The notes under the pieces are model-generated. The model did not search any database, was not told where the DNA came from, and was given only the letters and a program-made list of their open reading frames with translations. Of a DNA stretch of 60,000 nt, positions 22,557 through 34,500 are shown piece after piece. The stretch covers positions 20,312,153-20,372,152 of the forward strand of contig NC_134028.1 of the NCBI RefSeq assembly GCF_964204645.1. The letters are read 5' to 3'. The DNA comes from Tubulanus polymorphus (lineage: Eukaryota > Nemertea > Palaeonemertea > Tubulaniformes > Tubulanidae). Both the position numbers and the translations under genes were made by a program. How positions within the stretch are numbered: position 1 is the first letter of the stretch; every line of letters begins with the position of its first letter.

Positions 22557-22779
22557 TCACGTGACAAGGGACGAGATGCCACTCATTCTGGCGTTATAAA
22601 GATGTTTACCGATCTTTACAACTCGAAACGTGATCGTCCCAATCTTCCCCAGTCCCCCCAGTTCCCCCCTCGCTCTCCGATCTCACGCGATCCCACCGCC
22701 GCTTCTACCACTTCCTACTTTCCTCTGCTTCTTCGATGTTATTCAACAGCCTAGAGAAGAATCCTTGATCTTAAGATCA

Positions 22780-23030
22780 GTAACAACAGTAGCTGCATGA
22801 GAGAGGGAGTGGGAAGAATTGTCGGACCTCGATGCGGAAACTCTTGGATTCCGGCAAGGCGGTGCCTTAGAGGGGTAAGCAAGAAAATACGAGGAAATGT
22901 TGAAGGCGTCCGTCAACATAAAACTGTATATTCTACTCGCCACAGTCGAAGTGTTTACAATAGTGATCAATTTGACGAGCTATTAGATCAGGCTAGGAAC
23001 AACATGATCCAATGATTCGAACAATACAAT
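22780..23030 (+). pseudogene. relic of the polymerase-array gene
   Basis: GGGAAGAATTGTCGGACCTC and the following 230 bp correspond to the segment between the Pro-rich linker and the N-terminal part of the polymerase gene (compare 27488-27845), with deletions. The relic lies about 2.1 kb left of the main array. Confidence 0.75.
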
Positions 23031-25158
23031 AGAATGTCTCGCAGTTGAGCTTTGGTCATTTTTCATAGAAACTCGCTCTTGGAGGAGCTACAGTAATTGT
23101 AAGTTACGAATTTCTAGATATACTATAGCTTAATTTTTCTCTGCTTGAATTCAATTAATTATTTATAATTTCTATTTTTCCATATTTATAGCAAACCGGC
23201 ATTATACGACATTATACGGCGTTATACGTCATAAGCTTCGATATTGTTTGTTGCCTTGAATAAAGACGCCCAGTTTGGATGTAGCTATGTGGTCGTTCGT
23301 GTAGATTTTTTCAAGGATTCGTTTCGCTGCTTGCTTGGAACAAACATGAGGATGTGGAAATGCCGGGCTTATTACTTTTATCAATATGATTCTAATTCTA
23401 GTTTTAATTTTTTGTTGTCATTGCGTATTAACATTATGTATATTCGAATATACTAATATGTATAACTATTTCAGATTTCAGGGGCAAAACGAGAGAGCAG
23501 AAAGAGTCGGAGGAGCCCGAGGGCACAGAGAAAGGAGAGGGGGTCAGGGAGAGAATGGGCCCGGATTGGAAGAGGAGCCCGAGGGCACAGATAAAGGAGG
23601 GGGAGAAGGGGGATGGAAGAGAATGGGCCAAGATTGGAAGGGGAGCACGAGGGAGTGGAGGAGACGGTATATTATCGATGGTGTTTGATCTTAAAATAGG
23701 GATTGTCCCCATTATTTATTTATTTGGCTGGTAAATTTTGTTTGATTTTTCGATTGAGTGTCCCTTACAGACCCACCACTCCTGCCGGGAGCGAAACAGG
23801 GGGTTTGATTTTGAAATCGGAAATCGAAGTACAGATATAGATGTGTGATCGGCGGTCGAGTTAACAGAATATTTTTAAATCGAAGTACATAATTGGAAAT
23901 TCGGTTCCGGTTCATCCAAACAATCTTCCATTCAGTCTGAACCGGCAAGCGACTGATTGGGATGACTTTTTCTGGCTGCCTAATTTAATACAATGAGATT
24001 CTGGAAATAGCTAAGGTTGAAGATCATTTTGTCCATTTTTTTATTTTTTTGCTCGTTTTCTACGTGTAAATAGTCCGATAGTTTATTGTGTTTTTTTCTC
24101 GGGTTTGATGTAGAAGTCCTCTAAGTTGATGATCCCGCGTGTTGACTAGATAGGAAGAAAGCACATTTCGAAACGCAAATTTTCCAGATGAGAGTATGGC
24201 CCTGGATTATCCGAAGTGTAGTTGTGTGACATCGACGATGCAGCTCCGATGAGGATGGGTTCTCCGTCAAGGGGTGCGCAGTTGGTACTCCACATCTGGT
24301 GCTGAATTTGCCTAAAAGTAAAAGTTTTACACTGGGAACAGTTATGTGTTTCTAATATACAGTGCATAGTTAGGTCCGTGAATGTATCGCAATCAAACTG
24401 AGAGTGCTATGCGCATTGATAGACCGTCAGTAAGAAAGCGGCACAAACACGAGGATATTTAATACATGTTTGTACACTTACATATATACAGTCTTGAGCG
24501 GGTTTTATTTACATTGTCACGATTATGTTTTTGGTAGTTTTTAATGAGACTGATGTCAAGAGGCAACTTTCCAGTCACCATTGCGCGTAGATAGACTGAG
24601 CTTGCTATCCTAAGGTCACAAACGGAGGCAGCGTGGGGTGTTAGCAGTGTATCAAAGCGAGCGGGAAGCAAAAATTCATTCAACCAAGAGGAAAATCCCG
24701 CTTGCATGACATTCATCACCACGAACGAACCGAAGCCTCGAGCAAGGTTCGCTGGCAGCAAAGGATGCTTCTCTATGGTTATAGAGAGCAAGGAGGGGAG
24801 GTAAATATGAATTCTGATTACTTTGAAATTGAGTGTAGGTGGTTGAATGTTGAAATATGTACTTGTTGACTTGTGGTTTCGCATCTATAGAGCAGGCACG
24901 GGGTTATTATTGAGTAAAGAAGTAACTGTCAAATAGTGTGCGGGCGGGGGCTCGGGAGCTCGCCACCACAACAGCGGGTTCAAAATGAGAACATCCGCCT
25001 CAATCCGGATTCAGCCATCCCTCAAGTGCGAGAAAGTATTTCGACATTCATGTTCCTCGTGCCGGGGCGCGCGTGCGACAACCATGGGGAGCCGGTGCCC
25101 GAAGTGCGGGTGGGAGCTCGCCTCCAAGGCGTATATGACTGAGAAAAGAACATTTCCC
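23031..25158. other. left flank of the array; nothing identified with certainty
   Basis: Positions 23480-23660 are a purine-rich AGAGGAG-type tract. Positions 23755-23830 are a copy of the dispersed repeat at 11130-11270. A minus-strand frame at 24367-24146 (FTFRQIQHQMW, GPYSHLENLRFEM) and one at 24884-24459 look protein-like but match nothing I recognise. Confidence 0.4.
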
Positions 25159-26456
25159 GAGATGTCAAGGGGAAATGTTATGAAGACATTCATTCAAAGC
25201 CTCTTCGAAACGGCTGAAGACATTTTGAATGTGTACAAAAATCCCCAACCTTTGATCATGAGCGATGAAGATAAAACGCATTTTAGACAAAATTTCTGAT
25301 AGCGACATCAGCATGCGCATAATATCCGGGAGCAATTCGGTATTTCCAGCATGGGCGAATACCGTGATATCTATTTGCGTACGGATGCGATTTTATTAGG
25401 CAATATTTTTGAACACTTAAGAACCTTCGCCCACGTAAGTTATAAACGAGACCCCGTCCACTACTATACTCTCCCCGGCTATTCGTGGGACGCGTGTCAA
25501 AAATTGACCAAGGTCGAACTCAAATTGTTCACAGATATTAACATGTATCTATTTATCGAGCTGGGCATAATAGGCGGGATATCCGTCGTAATCCATCGGT
25601 ATTTCGAGGCTAACAACAAGAATTTCGCCGATAATGACCCTTCAATAGAATCCTCCTATATCATGTATTTGGATGCAAACAATTTTTACGGTTAGGCAAT
25701 GTCACAGGTTCTGTGAGCGAATGTAGGTGGTTGGAACCACAAGTCGCCCCTCTTTGGCGCACTATCCCTAGTATTATTGATTTACCCGATGACGTCCAAT
25801 TTGGTATGATCCTCAAGTTTGACCTTGAATACGGTGCTGAGCTTCATTACTTACATAATGACTTTCCCTTTGCCCCGGAACCCATGCCGGTGAGTAAGGA
25901 TATGCTCTCCTCACTGTGTCAAAAAGATTTATTTCCATCTCTAAATTTAAGCGAAACCAAGATAAACAATCTTATCCCCAATCTTGGCAATAAGAAAAAC
26001 TACATCATTCATTATAGGAATCTTAAACTTTATCTGAAACTTTTATGAAATTGACAAAAATTAACCGGGTTTTGTATTTTACTCAGTCTGCATGGATGGC
26101 TCTATACATTCGTTAGAAAACCAATTATCGAACTGGCGAAAACCAATTTTGAGAGGGATCTATATAAACTTTTGAATAATGCCAGTTTCGGTAAGACTAT
26201 GGAAAATATTCGCCATAGGCTAAATTATCAAACTATAAACGACCCCAATAAATTGAGCAAAGCTTTAGCGAGGCCATCTACGATTTCGTGGAATGTGAAC
26301 AACGACAAAAAGGTTTTAGCCGAATTCAAGTATGAAACCAATTCTTTCCCATTGGTCATTTCTCGTTTTCGAACAACAAAAAACGGGTTTAAGGCAAATT
26401 TAAGGATGAAACCAATTCTTTCCCCATCAAAGTGTTCTGTGGTTTGTGGAGTGTGA
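25159..26456 (+). pseudogene. copy P0: type B DNA polymerase fragment, divergent subfamily
   Basis: It begins with a piece equivalent to the region before the HNH motif (SLFETAEDILNVYKNPQPL). A deletion removes the HNH and exonuclease parts. It resumes at MGEYRDIYLRTDAILL and runs through HYYTLPGYSWDACQKLTKVE to the palm motif A block YLDANNFYG, directly followed by an in-frame TAG. Motif B survives as LNNASFGKTMENI; motif C (DTD) is missing. It stops at FPIKVFCG-type sequence where the satellite starts. It is clearly more diverged from the other copies than they are from each other. Everything from about 25571 on is repeated at 36783-37668. Confidence 0.85.
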
Positions 26457-27044
26457 TGCAATCAGTCTGCAAGGTGAAATGGTTATGACTGATTGTAAAG
26501 GGGTTTGATACAATCTGTCTGCAAGGTGAAATGCTTATGACTGATTGTAAAGGGGTTTGATACAATCAGTCTGCAAGTTTAAATGGTTATGACTGATTGT
26601 AAAGGGGTTTGATACAATCAGTCTGCAAGGTGAAATGGATATAACCGATTAAAAAGGGGCTTGATACAGTCAGTGTGCAAGGAGAAATGGATATGACTGA
26701 TTGTGAAGGGGTTTGATACAATCAGTCTGCAAGGTGAAATGGATGACTGATTGTAAAGGGGTTTGATAAAATCAGTCTGCAAGGTGAAATTGATGACTGA
26801 TTGGTAAGGGGCTTGATACAATCAGTCCACAAGGGGAAGTGGCCATGACTGACTGTAAAAGGGGTCGATGCAATCAGTCTACAAGGTTAGATGGTTATGA
26901 CTGATTGTAAAGGGGTTTGATACAATCAGTCTGTAAGGTGAAATGGATGACTCGTTGTAAAGGTGGTTGATATTATCAGTCTGCAAGGTGAAATGGCTAT
27001 GACTGATTGTAAAGGGGTTTGATACAATTATTCTGCAAGTTGAA
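26457..27044 (+). repeat. hairpin satellite A1 (about 52-bp unit)
   Basis: About 11 units. A typical unit is GACTGATTG, 15 bases (TAAAGGGGTTTGATA), CAATCAGTC, then a variable 15-19-bp spacer such as TGCAAGGTGAAATGGTTAT. The two 9-mers are exact reverse complements. The satellite lies between a polymerase 3' fragment and the zinc-finger start of the next copy. Confidence 0.92.
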
Positions 27045-29995
27045 ATGGTAATTTGGATGAAGGATTTTATGAGTTGGCAAATGAGATGTATTTATCGCAG
27101 AAACAAGTTACTGAAAGACTGTGCTTATGACCAGTCGCCCTACCCAAGCGGTATGGGTGCACAATGTGCGTGCTGGTGTTCGCACACGTCAGCTCGAGAT
27201 CCCGGCACATTAATCGTGTGCACAGAAAAAGTAATCCGCTTTGTGTCAAATGCGGAGAGGGGTTTAGCACGACGGCCTACCGGGATAGGCATCAATCACG
27301 TTGTGCGAGAACTCTCCCAATCCCAGCGACCGGTCCTTGAACCAACAGTAACTAGACCACCACCAACACCGCCAGCAGCAGTAGGAGCACAGCCGCCACC
27401 ACCAGCAGCAGTAGGAGCACCACCGCCACCACCACCACCACCAGCAGCAGTAGGGACACCGCTGCCTCCAAAACCAGCAGCGGAATGGGAATGGGAAGAA
27501 TTGCCGGACCTTGATGAGGAAACTCTTGCCCTCATCGGGATCCGGCAAGGTGGCGCCTTAGAGGGGTATATGCGAAAATACGAGTTCCCATGCACTGAGA
27601 ACAACAAGTTTGATCTGATTTAATTCTATAACGATATCAAACCGCATCTCATCCGACTGCTTAAAGATGATTTAGGTAGATTGGGTCGGATAAAATGGTT
27701 TATCAGCATTCATATAATTTTAGAAAAAGATATCGATGATGTCCATCAACAAAGGACTGTATATTTTACTAGCCATACTGCTTTCAATGGTGAACAATTT
27801 GACGAGCTCTTGGATCAGGCTAAGGATAAAATGATCCAATTATTGGAACAATACAATACTGAGGGTACTGGTTGGATGTTTGATTATGTCGAAGTCTTCG
27901 ATCTACATGTCGCCATATATGAACCATTAGGTGGAGGTTCGTATATACCCTCTCCTCGTGTAATCGTTTCACGAGGAAGGGTTATAAATATCCAAAATTT
28001 TGAGGATAAAATATGTGCTTCCTTTGGTCTGTTCTTGCCCACCTCCACCGAATGGACACGAACCCCCAACGAGTATCCAAGTATTTTCGGCACAGGAACG
28101 AATTGAATATGAACCATATCAATTATCCAGTAACCGTAGAACAAATACCCATATTCGCACGGCAAAACGATATATCAGTTAACGTATTTGCCTATGAAGA
28201 TGGGAATATGTTTGTTCGTCGTGTGTGTGATAATCCAAGAGCAATTCATGTAAATCTATTGGTATTAGTTTATGATGATAACATGCATTATTGCTTAATC
28301 AACGATCTCAGTAAATTTCTATTTCATTTAAACAAGAGAAGACCAAAATGTTTTTGGTGTTATAAATGTTATGCATTCTTTTGTCTCGCAAGAGAATCTT
28401 GACGTTCATACTCGGTACTGTATTCAAGGAATACAAAAGATAATCATGCCACCGACAGATGAGAATGTCTTGAAATTTGTTAATGTCACAAAACAGCACA
28501 AACTGCCATATGTGATATATGCTGACTTCGAAATGTTTTAGAATCGATTGAAGGGTGTAAATTGACATCCCTCCTCGAAAAAGCAGAGGAAATATTAAAG
28601 GAATACAAAAATCCTCAACCTTTGGTTATCAACGACGTCGATGAAACACACTTCAAATCAACTGATATTTGTCATATATGTAAGGAAACCATAAATGGTA
28701 AGAAATGTCGGGATCACGATCATATAACCGGCAAATACAGAGGCCCAGCTTGTAATTCATGTAATCTAAGTTATAGGGTTCCTAATTTCATACCTGTGAT
28801 TTCATAACTTGAAAAGTTATATGACAGTCATGAAATTATTATATCATTGGGCTTGGTTGAATTTAGGGGGTATAAAATTTCAGTGATCCCGACGAACACT
28901 GAAAAGTTTATCGGATTTACACTTGGTCCCATGTTTGGTCGCAGTTTAACATGGCAAACATGGGCGAGTATCACGATCTCTATCTTAGAACCGACGTTTT
29001 GCTACTTTCAGATATTTTCGAGGAATTCCGCAAGTTCGTTCACAAGAGCTAAGGATTAGATCCTTGTCATCATTATAATCTACCCGAAATTAACGAAGAT
29101 TAATCGTGTTCTCCGTTTTCGACAATCAGCCTGGATGTCACCGTACATTGCTTAAAATACCGAATTCCGAAAAAATGCGAAATCTAGTTTTGAAATGGAT
29201 ATGTACAAATTACTGAATAATGCAAGTTTTTGGCAAAACAATGGAGAACATTAGGAATCGAATCGACTACAAAATACTAAACGAACCCGGGAAATTGAGA
29301 AAAGTTATAGCGAAGCATCTGCTATTTCGTGGAACATTATAATTTCGGAAAATGTTGTGGGGGTAAAAAATGACAGATTTCGATCAAGTTTGATAAGCCC
29401 GTGTATCTTGGCTTTAAAGTAATTGAAATGTACGAATTTCATTACAATACCATCAAGGCAGGATACGGAGATAACGCTAAACTTCTTTTCACAGATACGG
29501 ATAGTTTAACGTACGCTATTCGTAGCGACGATTTGTACGCGGATATGGCGGGGATTTCCGACCAGTTCGACTTTTCAGCCTATCCCATTGGTCATCCTTT
29601 ATTCTCGGACAAAAATAAGAAAGTACAAGGCAAATTTAAGGATCACACCAATTCGTTCCCCGTCAAAGTGTTCTGCGGTTTACGGAGTAAGATGTATTCG
29701 ATGACATATCTTTCTCCGTATAACAACGGAACACTTGTGGAAAAGAAAACTGCAAAAGTTGTTGCGTTGCGAAGTACGTCGTTAAGCAGTCCGTATCCCA
29801 CGATAACTACGTTGATTGCTTACGTAACCAATCACGAATAATGGCTAACATGCGGTCTATCCGGAGCTACAATCATAAGTTGCATTCGGTGAATTTGAAT
29901 AAAGTCGGTTTATCACCATACGACGAGAAACGTTATATACTCGATGATGTTGTAAGCACATATGCTTATGGTCATCATAAAATGATAATTAAATG
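27045..29995 (+). pseudogene. copy P1: zinc-finger / type B DNA polymerase, broken
   Basis: Same order as the intact copy: C2H2 region, Pro/Ala-rich linker (27350-27480), N-terminal domain, HNH motif, polymerase. The zinc fingers are out of frame with the linker. TAA at 27621-27623 follows the linker; there are frameshifts near 28000 and 28395; an internal deletion removes the sequence corresponding to 32420-32570. Further on the HNH block (CHICKETINGKKCRDHDH, 28675 on) is intact, but sequence corresponding to about 32938-33215 and 33360-33945 is deleted. Motif C is readable in the block 29401-29841 (LLFTDTDSLTYAI). Its near-identical twin is P1' at 38257-41207. Confidence 0.9.
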
Positions 29996-30361
29996 ATGAT
30001 TAAGAGAACAACTTGTTATATATACTTAATATATATTTGCATATTTTTATTTATTCATATTTATAAACATTAGTTTATTTACATTTATTTATACCATTTA
30101 ACTCGTAACCCCCTCTAAGCGCACCTTTTCTGGTTTTTCCTTTTCTACCTTTTGTCAATTACCTTATAATTTTTCAAAACTTAATAAAAAACCTGTATTT
30201 GATTGTGAACATAATCGACTTTAGTTTTTGATATTTCATCATTTTTGATATGTCATCCTTCGTTTTTGAACAACAACAAAAAGGTTTTAGGCAAATTCAA
30301 GGATGAAATCAGTTCTTTCCCCATCAAAGTGTTCTGTGGTTTGCGGATTTTGATCAGGATT
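29996..30361 (+). other. 3' flank of P1 with polymerase fragment leading into satellite A2
   Basis: AT-rich, with an ACTCGTA/CCCCCTCTAAGCGC block shared by all copies (about 30103, 35117, 41316, 45180). At 30262-30355 a short polymerase fragment (GKFKDE...FPIKVFCGL equivalent) leads directly into the satellite. Confidence 0.75.
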
Positions 30362-31010
30362 TAATACAATCAGTCTGAAAGGAGAAATAGTTATGACTGA
30401 TTGTAAAGGGGTTTGATACAATCAGTCTGCAAGGTGAAATGCTTATGACTGATTGTAAAGGGGTTTGATACAATCAGTCTGCAAAGGTGAAATGCTTATG
30501 ACTGATTGTAAAGGGGTTTGATACAATCAGTCTGCAAGGTGAAATGGTTATGACTGATTGTAAAGGGGTTTGATACAATCAGTCTGCAAGGAGAAATGGA
30601 TATGACTGATTGTAAAGGGGCTTGATAAAATCAGTCTGCAAGTTTAAATGGTTATGACTGATTGTAAAGGGATTTGATACAATCAGTCTGCAAGGTGAAA
30701 TGGATGACTGATTGTAAAGGGGCTTGATACAATCAGTCCACAAGGGGAAATGGCTATGCCTGATTGTAAAGGGGGTTGATACAATCAGTCTGCAAGGTTA
30801 GATGGTTATGACTGATTGTAAAGGGGTTTGATACAATCAGTCTGTAAGGTGGAATGGATGACTCGTTGTAAAGGGGTTTGATACAATCAGTCTGCAAGGT
30901 GAAATGGTTATAACTGATTGTAAAGGGGTTTGATAGAATCTCTGCAAGGTGAAATGGCTATGACTGATTGTAAAGGGGTTTGATACAATTATTGTGTAAG
31001 TTGAAATGGT
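30362..31010 (+). repeat. hairpin satellite A2 (about 52-bp unit)
   Basis: About 13 units with the GACTGATTG/CAATCAGTC arms. It ends at the zinc-finger reading frame of the intact copy. The spacer tetranucleotide before GACTGATTG alternates (GGTTAT, GCTTAT, GGATAT, or shortened GGAT). Confidence 0.92.
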
Positions 31011-31013
31011 AAT

Positions 31014-31493
31014 TTGGATGAAGGATCTTATGAGTTGGCAAATGAGATGTATTTATCGCAGAAACAAGTAACTGAAAGACTGTGCTTAGGCACAGTCGCC
31101 CTACCCAAGCGGTATGGGTGCACAATGTGCGAGCTGGTGTTCGCAGACGCCAGCTCGAGATCCCGGCACATTAATCGTGTGCACAGAAAAAGTAATCTGC
31201 TTTGTGTCAAATGCGGAGAGGGGTTTAGCACGACGACCTACCGGGATAGGCATCAATCACGTTGTAACTGGACCACCACCACAGCAGTAGGGGCACCACC
31301 GCCACCACCACCAGCAGCAGTAGGGACACCGCTGCCTCCACAACCAGCAGCGGAATGGGAATGGGAAGAATTGCCGGACCTTGATGAGGAAACTCTTGCC
31401 CTCATCGGGATCCGGTAAGGTGGCGCCTTAGAGGGGTATATACGAAAATACGAGTTCCCATGCACTGAGAACAACAAGTTTGATCTAATTTAA
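31014..31493 (+). CDS. copy P2, 5' part: two zinc fingers and Pro-rich linker
   Basis: The first ATG in frame is at about 31047. Two fingers follow: YGCTMCELVFADASSRSRHI with the His pair completed by NRVH, and LCVKCGEGFSTTTYRDRHQS ending in C (a C2HC type). Next come a Pro/Ala linker and an acidic segment ELPDLDEETLALIGIR. The frame meets TAA at 31416-31418 and again at 31491-31493, then continues in the same frame into the polymerase. P2 is the only copy with fingers, linker and polymerase in one frame. Fingers of this kind usually bind nucleic acid; binding to the adjacent satellite is my inference. The second stop is present in every copy, the first only here and in P3. Confidence 0.75.
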
Positions 31494-31550
31494 TTCTATA
31501 ACGATATCAAACCGCATCTCATCCGACTGCTTAAAGATGATTTAGGTAGA

Positions 31551-34500
31551 TTGGGTCGGATAAAATGGTTTATCAGCATTCATATAATTTTAGAAAATGA
31601 TATCGATGATGTCCATCAACAAAGGACTGTATATTTTACTAGCCATACTCGAAGTGCTTTCAATGGTGAACAATTTGACGAGCTCTTGGATCAGGCTAAG
31701 AATAAAATGATCCAATTATTGGAACAATACAATACTGAGGGTACTGGTTGGATGTTTGATTATGTCGAAGTTTTCGATCTACATGTCGGCATATATGAAC
31801 CATTAGGTGGAGGTTCGTATATACCCTCTCCTCGTGTAATCGTTTCACGAGGAGGGGTTATAAATATCCAAAATTTCGACAATATGTGCTTTCTTTGGTC
31901 TATACTCGCCCACCTCCACCGAATGGACACGAACCCCCAACGAGTATCTAAGTATTTACGGTACAGAGACGAATTGAATATGAACAATATCAATTATCCA
32001 GTAACCGTAGAACAAATACCCATTTTCGAACAGCAAAACGATATATCAGTTAACGTATTTGCCTATGAGGATGGAAATATTTTTGTTCGTCGTTTGAGTG
32101 ATAATCCACGCGCAAATCATGTTAATTTATTATTACTAGTTGATAACGATAACGCCCATTATTGTTTGATAAATGACCTTAGTAAATTCCTTTTCCATTT
32201 AAACAAAAAGAAAGCCAAATGTTTTTGGTGTTTTAAGTGCATGCACTCTTTTTTATCGCAAGAAAATATTGATGTTCATACTCGGTACTGTATTCAAGGA
32301 ATACAAAAGACAATCATGCCACCGACAGATGAGAATGTCTTGAAATTTGTTAATGTCACAAAACAGCACAAACTGCCATATGTGATATATGCTGACTTCG
32401 AAATGTTTTTAGAACCGATTGAGGGGTGTAAATTGAACCAGAATCAATCTTGGACATATCGTTATCAGGTTCATGAACCGTGTGGATTTTGTTTTAAAGT
32501 CGTTGGCCCTGACACCAGACATTCCCATCCGACAGTCCTTTATAGAGGAGACGATGTTATGAAGAAATTCTTAACATCCCTCCTCGAAAAAGCAGAGGAA
32601 ATATTACAGGAATACAAAAATCCTCAACCTTTGGTTATGAACGACGTCGATGAAACACACTTCAAATCAACTGATATTTGTCATATATGTAAGGAAACCA
32701 TAAATGGTAAGAAATGTCGGGATCACGATCATATAACCGGCAAATACAGAGGCCCAGCTTGTAATTCATGTAATCTGAGTTATAGGGTTCCTAATTTCAT
32801 ACCTGTGATATTTCATAACTTGAAAAGTTATGACAGTCATGAAATTATTAGATCATTGGGCTTGGTTGAATTTAGGGGGTATAGAATTTCAGTGATCCCG
32901 ACGAACACTGAAAAGTTTATCGGATTTACACTTGGTCCCCTACGCTTCATCGACTCGTTGGCATTTCTCAATACCTCTGTCAGTACTCTTACGGAAAATT
33001 TGGTCAATTCGGGTAGAGAGAAATTCATTCATTTAAACTCGGAGTTCCCCGCCAATAAACTTGATCTTTTATTACGTAAAGGTGTTTACCCATACGACTA
33101 CATGACAGGTTCGGAGAAATTTAATGAGACAAGTCTCCCTCCTAAGGAGGCATTTACCAACACCCTGACGAACACTGAAATTTCGGTAGATGACTACAAA
33201 CATGCACAGAATATTTGGTCGCAGTTTAACATGGCAAACATGGGCGAGTATCACGATCTCTATCTTAGAACCGACGTATTGCTACTTTCAGATATTTTCG
33301 AGGAATTCCGCAAGTTCGCTCATAAGAGCTACGGATTAGATCCTTGTCATTACTACACTCTACCCGGCTACTCATGGGATGCCTGCTTGAAACTGACAAA
33401 AGTCGAACTTCAATTGTTCACTGAAGTCGATATGTATTTGTTCATAGAACAGGGGATACGCGGCGGAATATCTGTTATTACCCATCGATATTTCGAGGCT
33501 AATAACAAGTATTTCGCCGATTACGACGAGGCCAAGGAGTCATCTTATATCATGTATTTAGATGCTAATAATCTGTATGGGTGGGCAATGTCTCAGGCAT
33601 TGCCTGTTGGTGAATTTAGGTGGTTAGAAACAGAAAACGATCCCCTTTGGCCCGACGCTCAGGATATTTTAACGATGACGGACGACGCCCATTTCGGCAT
33701 GATACTCGAAGTGGACCTTGAATACGGTGCCGAGTTACACGATCTACATAACGATTTACCGTTAGCTCCGGAGCGCATGTTAGTCAACGAAGATTTAATG
33801 TTATCTCCGTATCAAAAGCTTCTATTTCAGACTTTGAAACTATCGTCCAGCAAGATACACAAGCTTATCCCTAATCTTTACAATAAAACTCGGTATATTG
33901 TTCATTATAGGAATTTGAGGCTTTACATGAAACTTGGTATGAAATTAACAAAGATTCATCGTGTTCTCCATTTTCGACAATCAGCCTGGATGTCACCGTA
34001 CATTGCTTTGAATACCGAATTCCGAAAAAATGCGAAATCCAATTTTGAGAAAGATATGTACAAATTACTGAATAATGCAAGTTTTGGCAAGACAATGGAG
34101 AACATTAGGAATCGAATCAACTACCAAATTATTAACGAACCGGGGAAATTGAGAAAAGCTCTAGCGAAGCCATCTACGATTTCATGGAACATTATTTCGG
34201 AGAATGTTGTGGGGGTAAAAAAACAGCAGATTTCGATCAAGTTGGATAAGCCTGTGTATCTTGGCTTTTCAATTTTAGACATAAGCAAAACGTTAATGTA
34301 TGATTTTCATTATAACACCATCAAGACAGGATACGGGGATAACGCTAAACTTCTTTTTACAGATACGGATAGTTTAACGTACGCTATTCGCAGCAACGAT
34401 TTGTACACGGATATGGCGGGGATTTCCCACCAGTTCGACTTTTCAGCCTATCCCACCGGCCATCCTTTATTCTCGGACAAAAATAAGAAAGTACTAGGCA

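Larger units (their letters stand above)
25571..31863 (+). repeat. array duplication, left copy
   Basis: Almost identical to 36783-43073, at a constant offset of 11212 bp (11210 after small indels near 31300). The block includes P0, satellite A1, P1, satellite A2 and the start of the next copy. After about 31863 the two copies part. Confidence 0.9.

Noticed and set aside
26457-31010. CRISPR array, because repeats are palindromic with variable spacers
   Set aside because: Spacers are variants of one sequence, the host is an animal and no cas genes are present.
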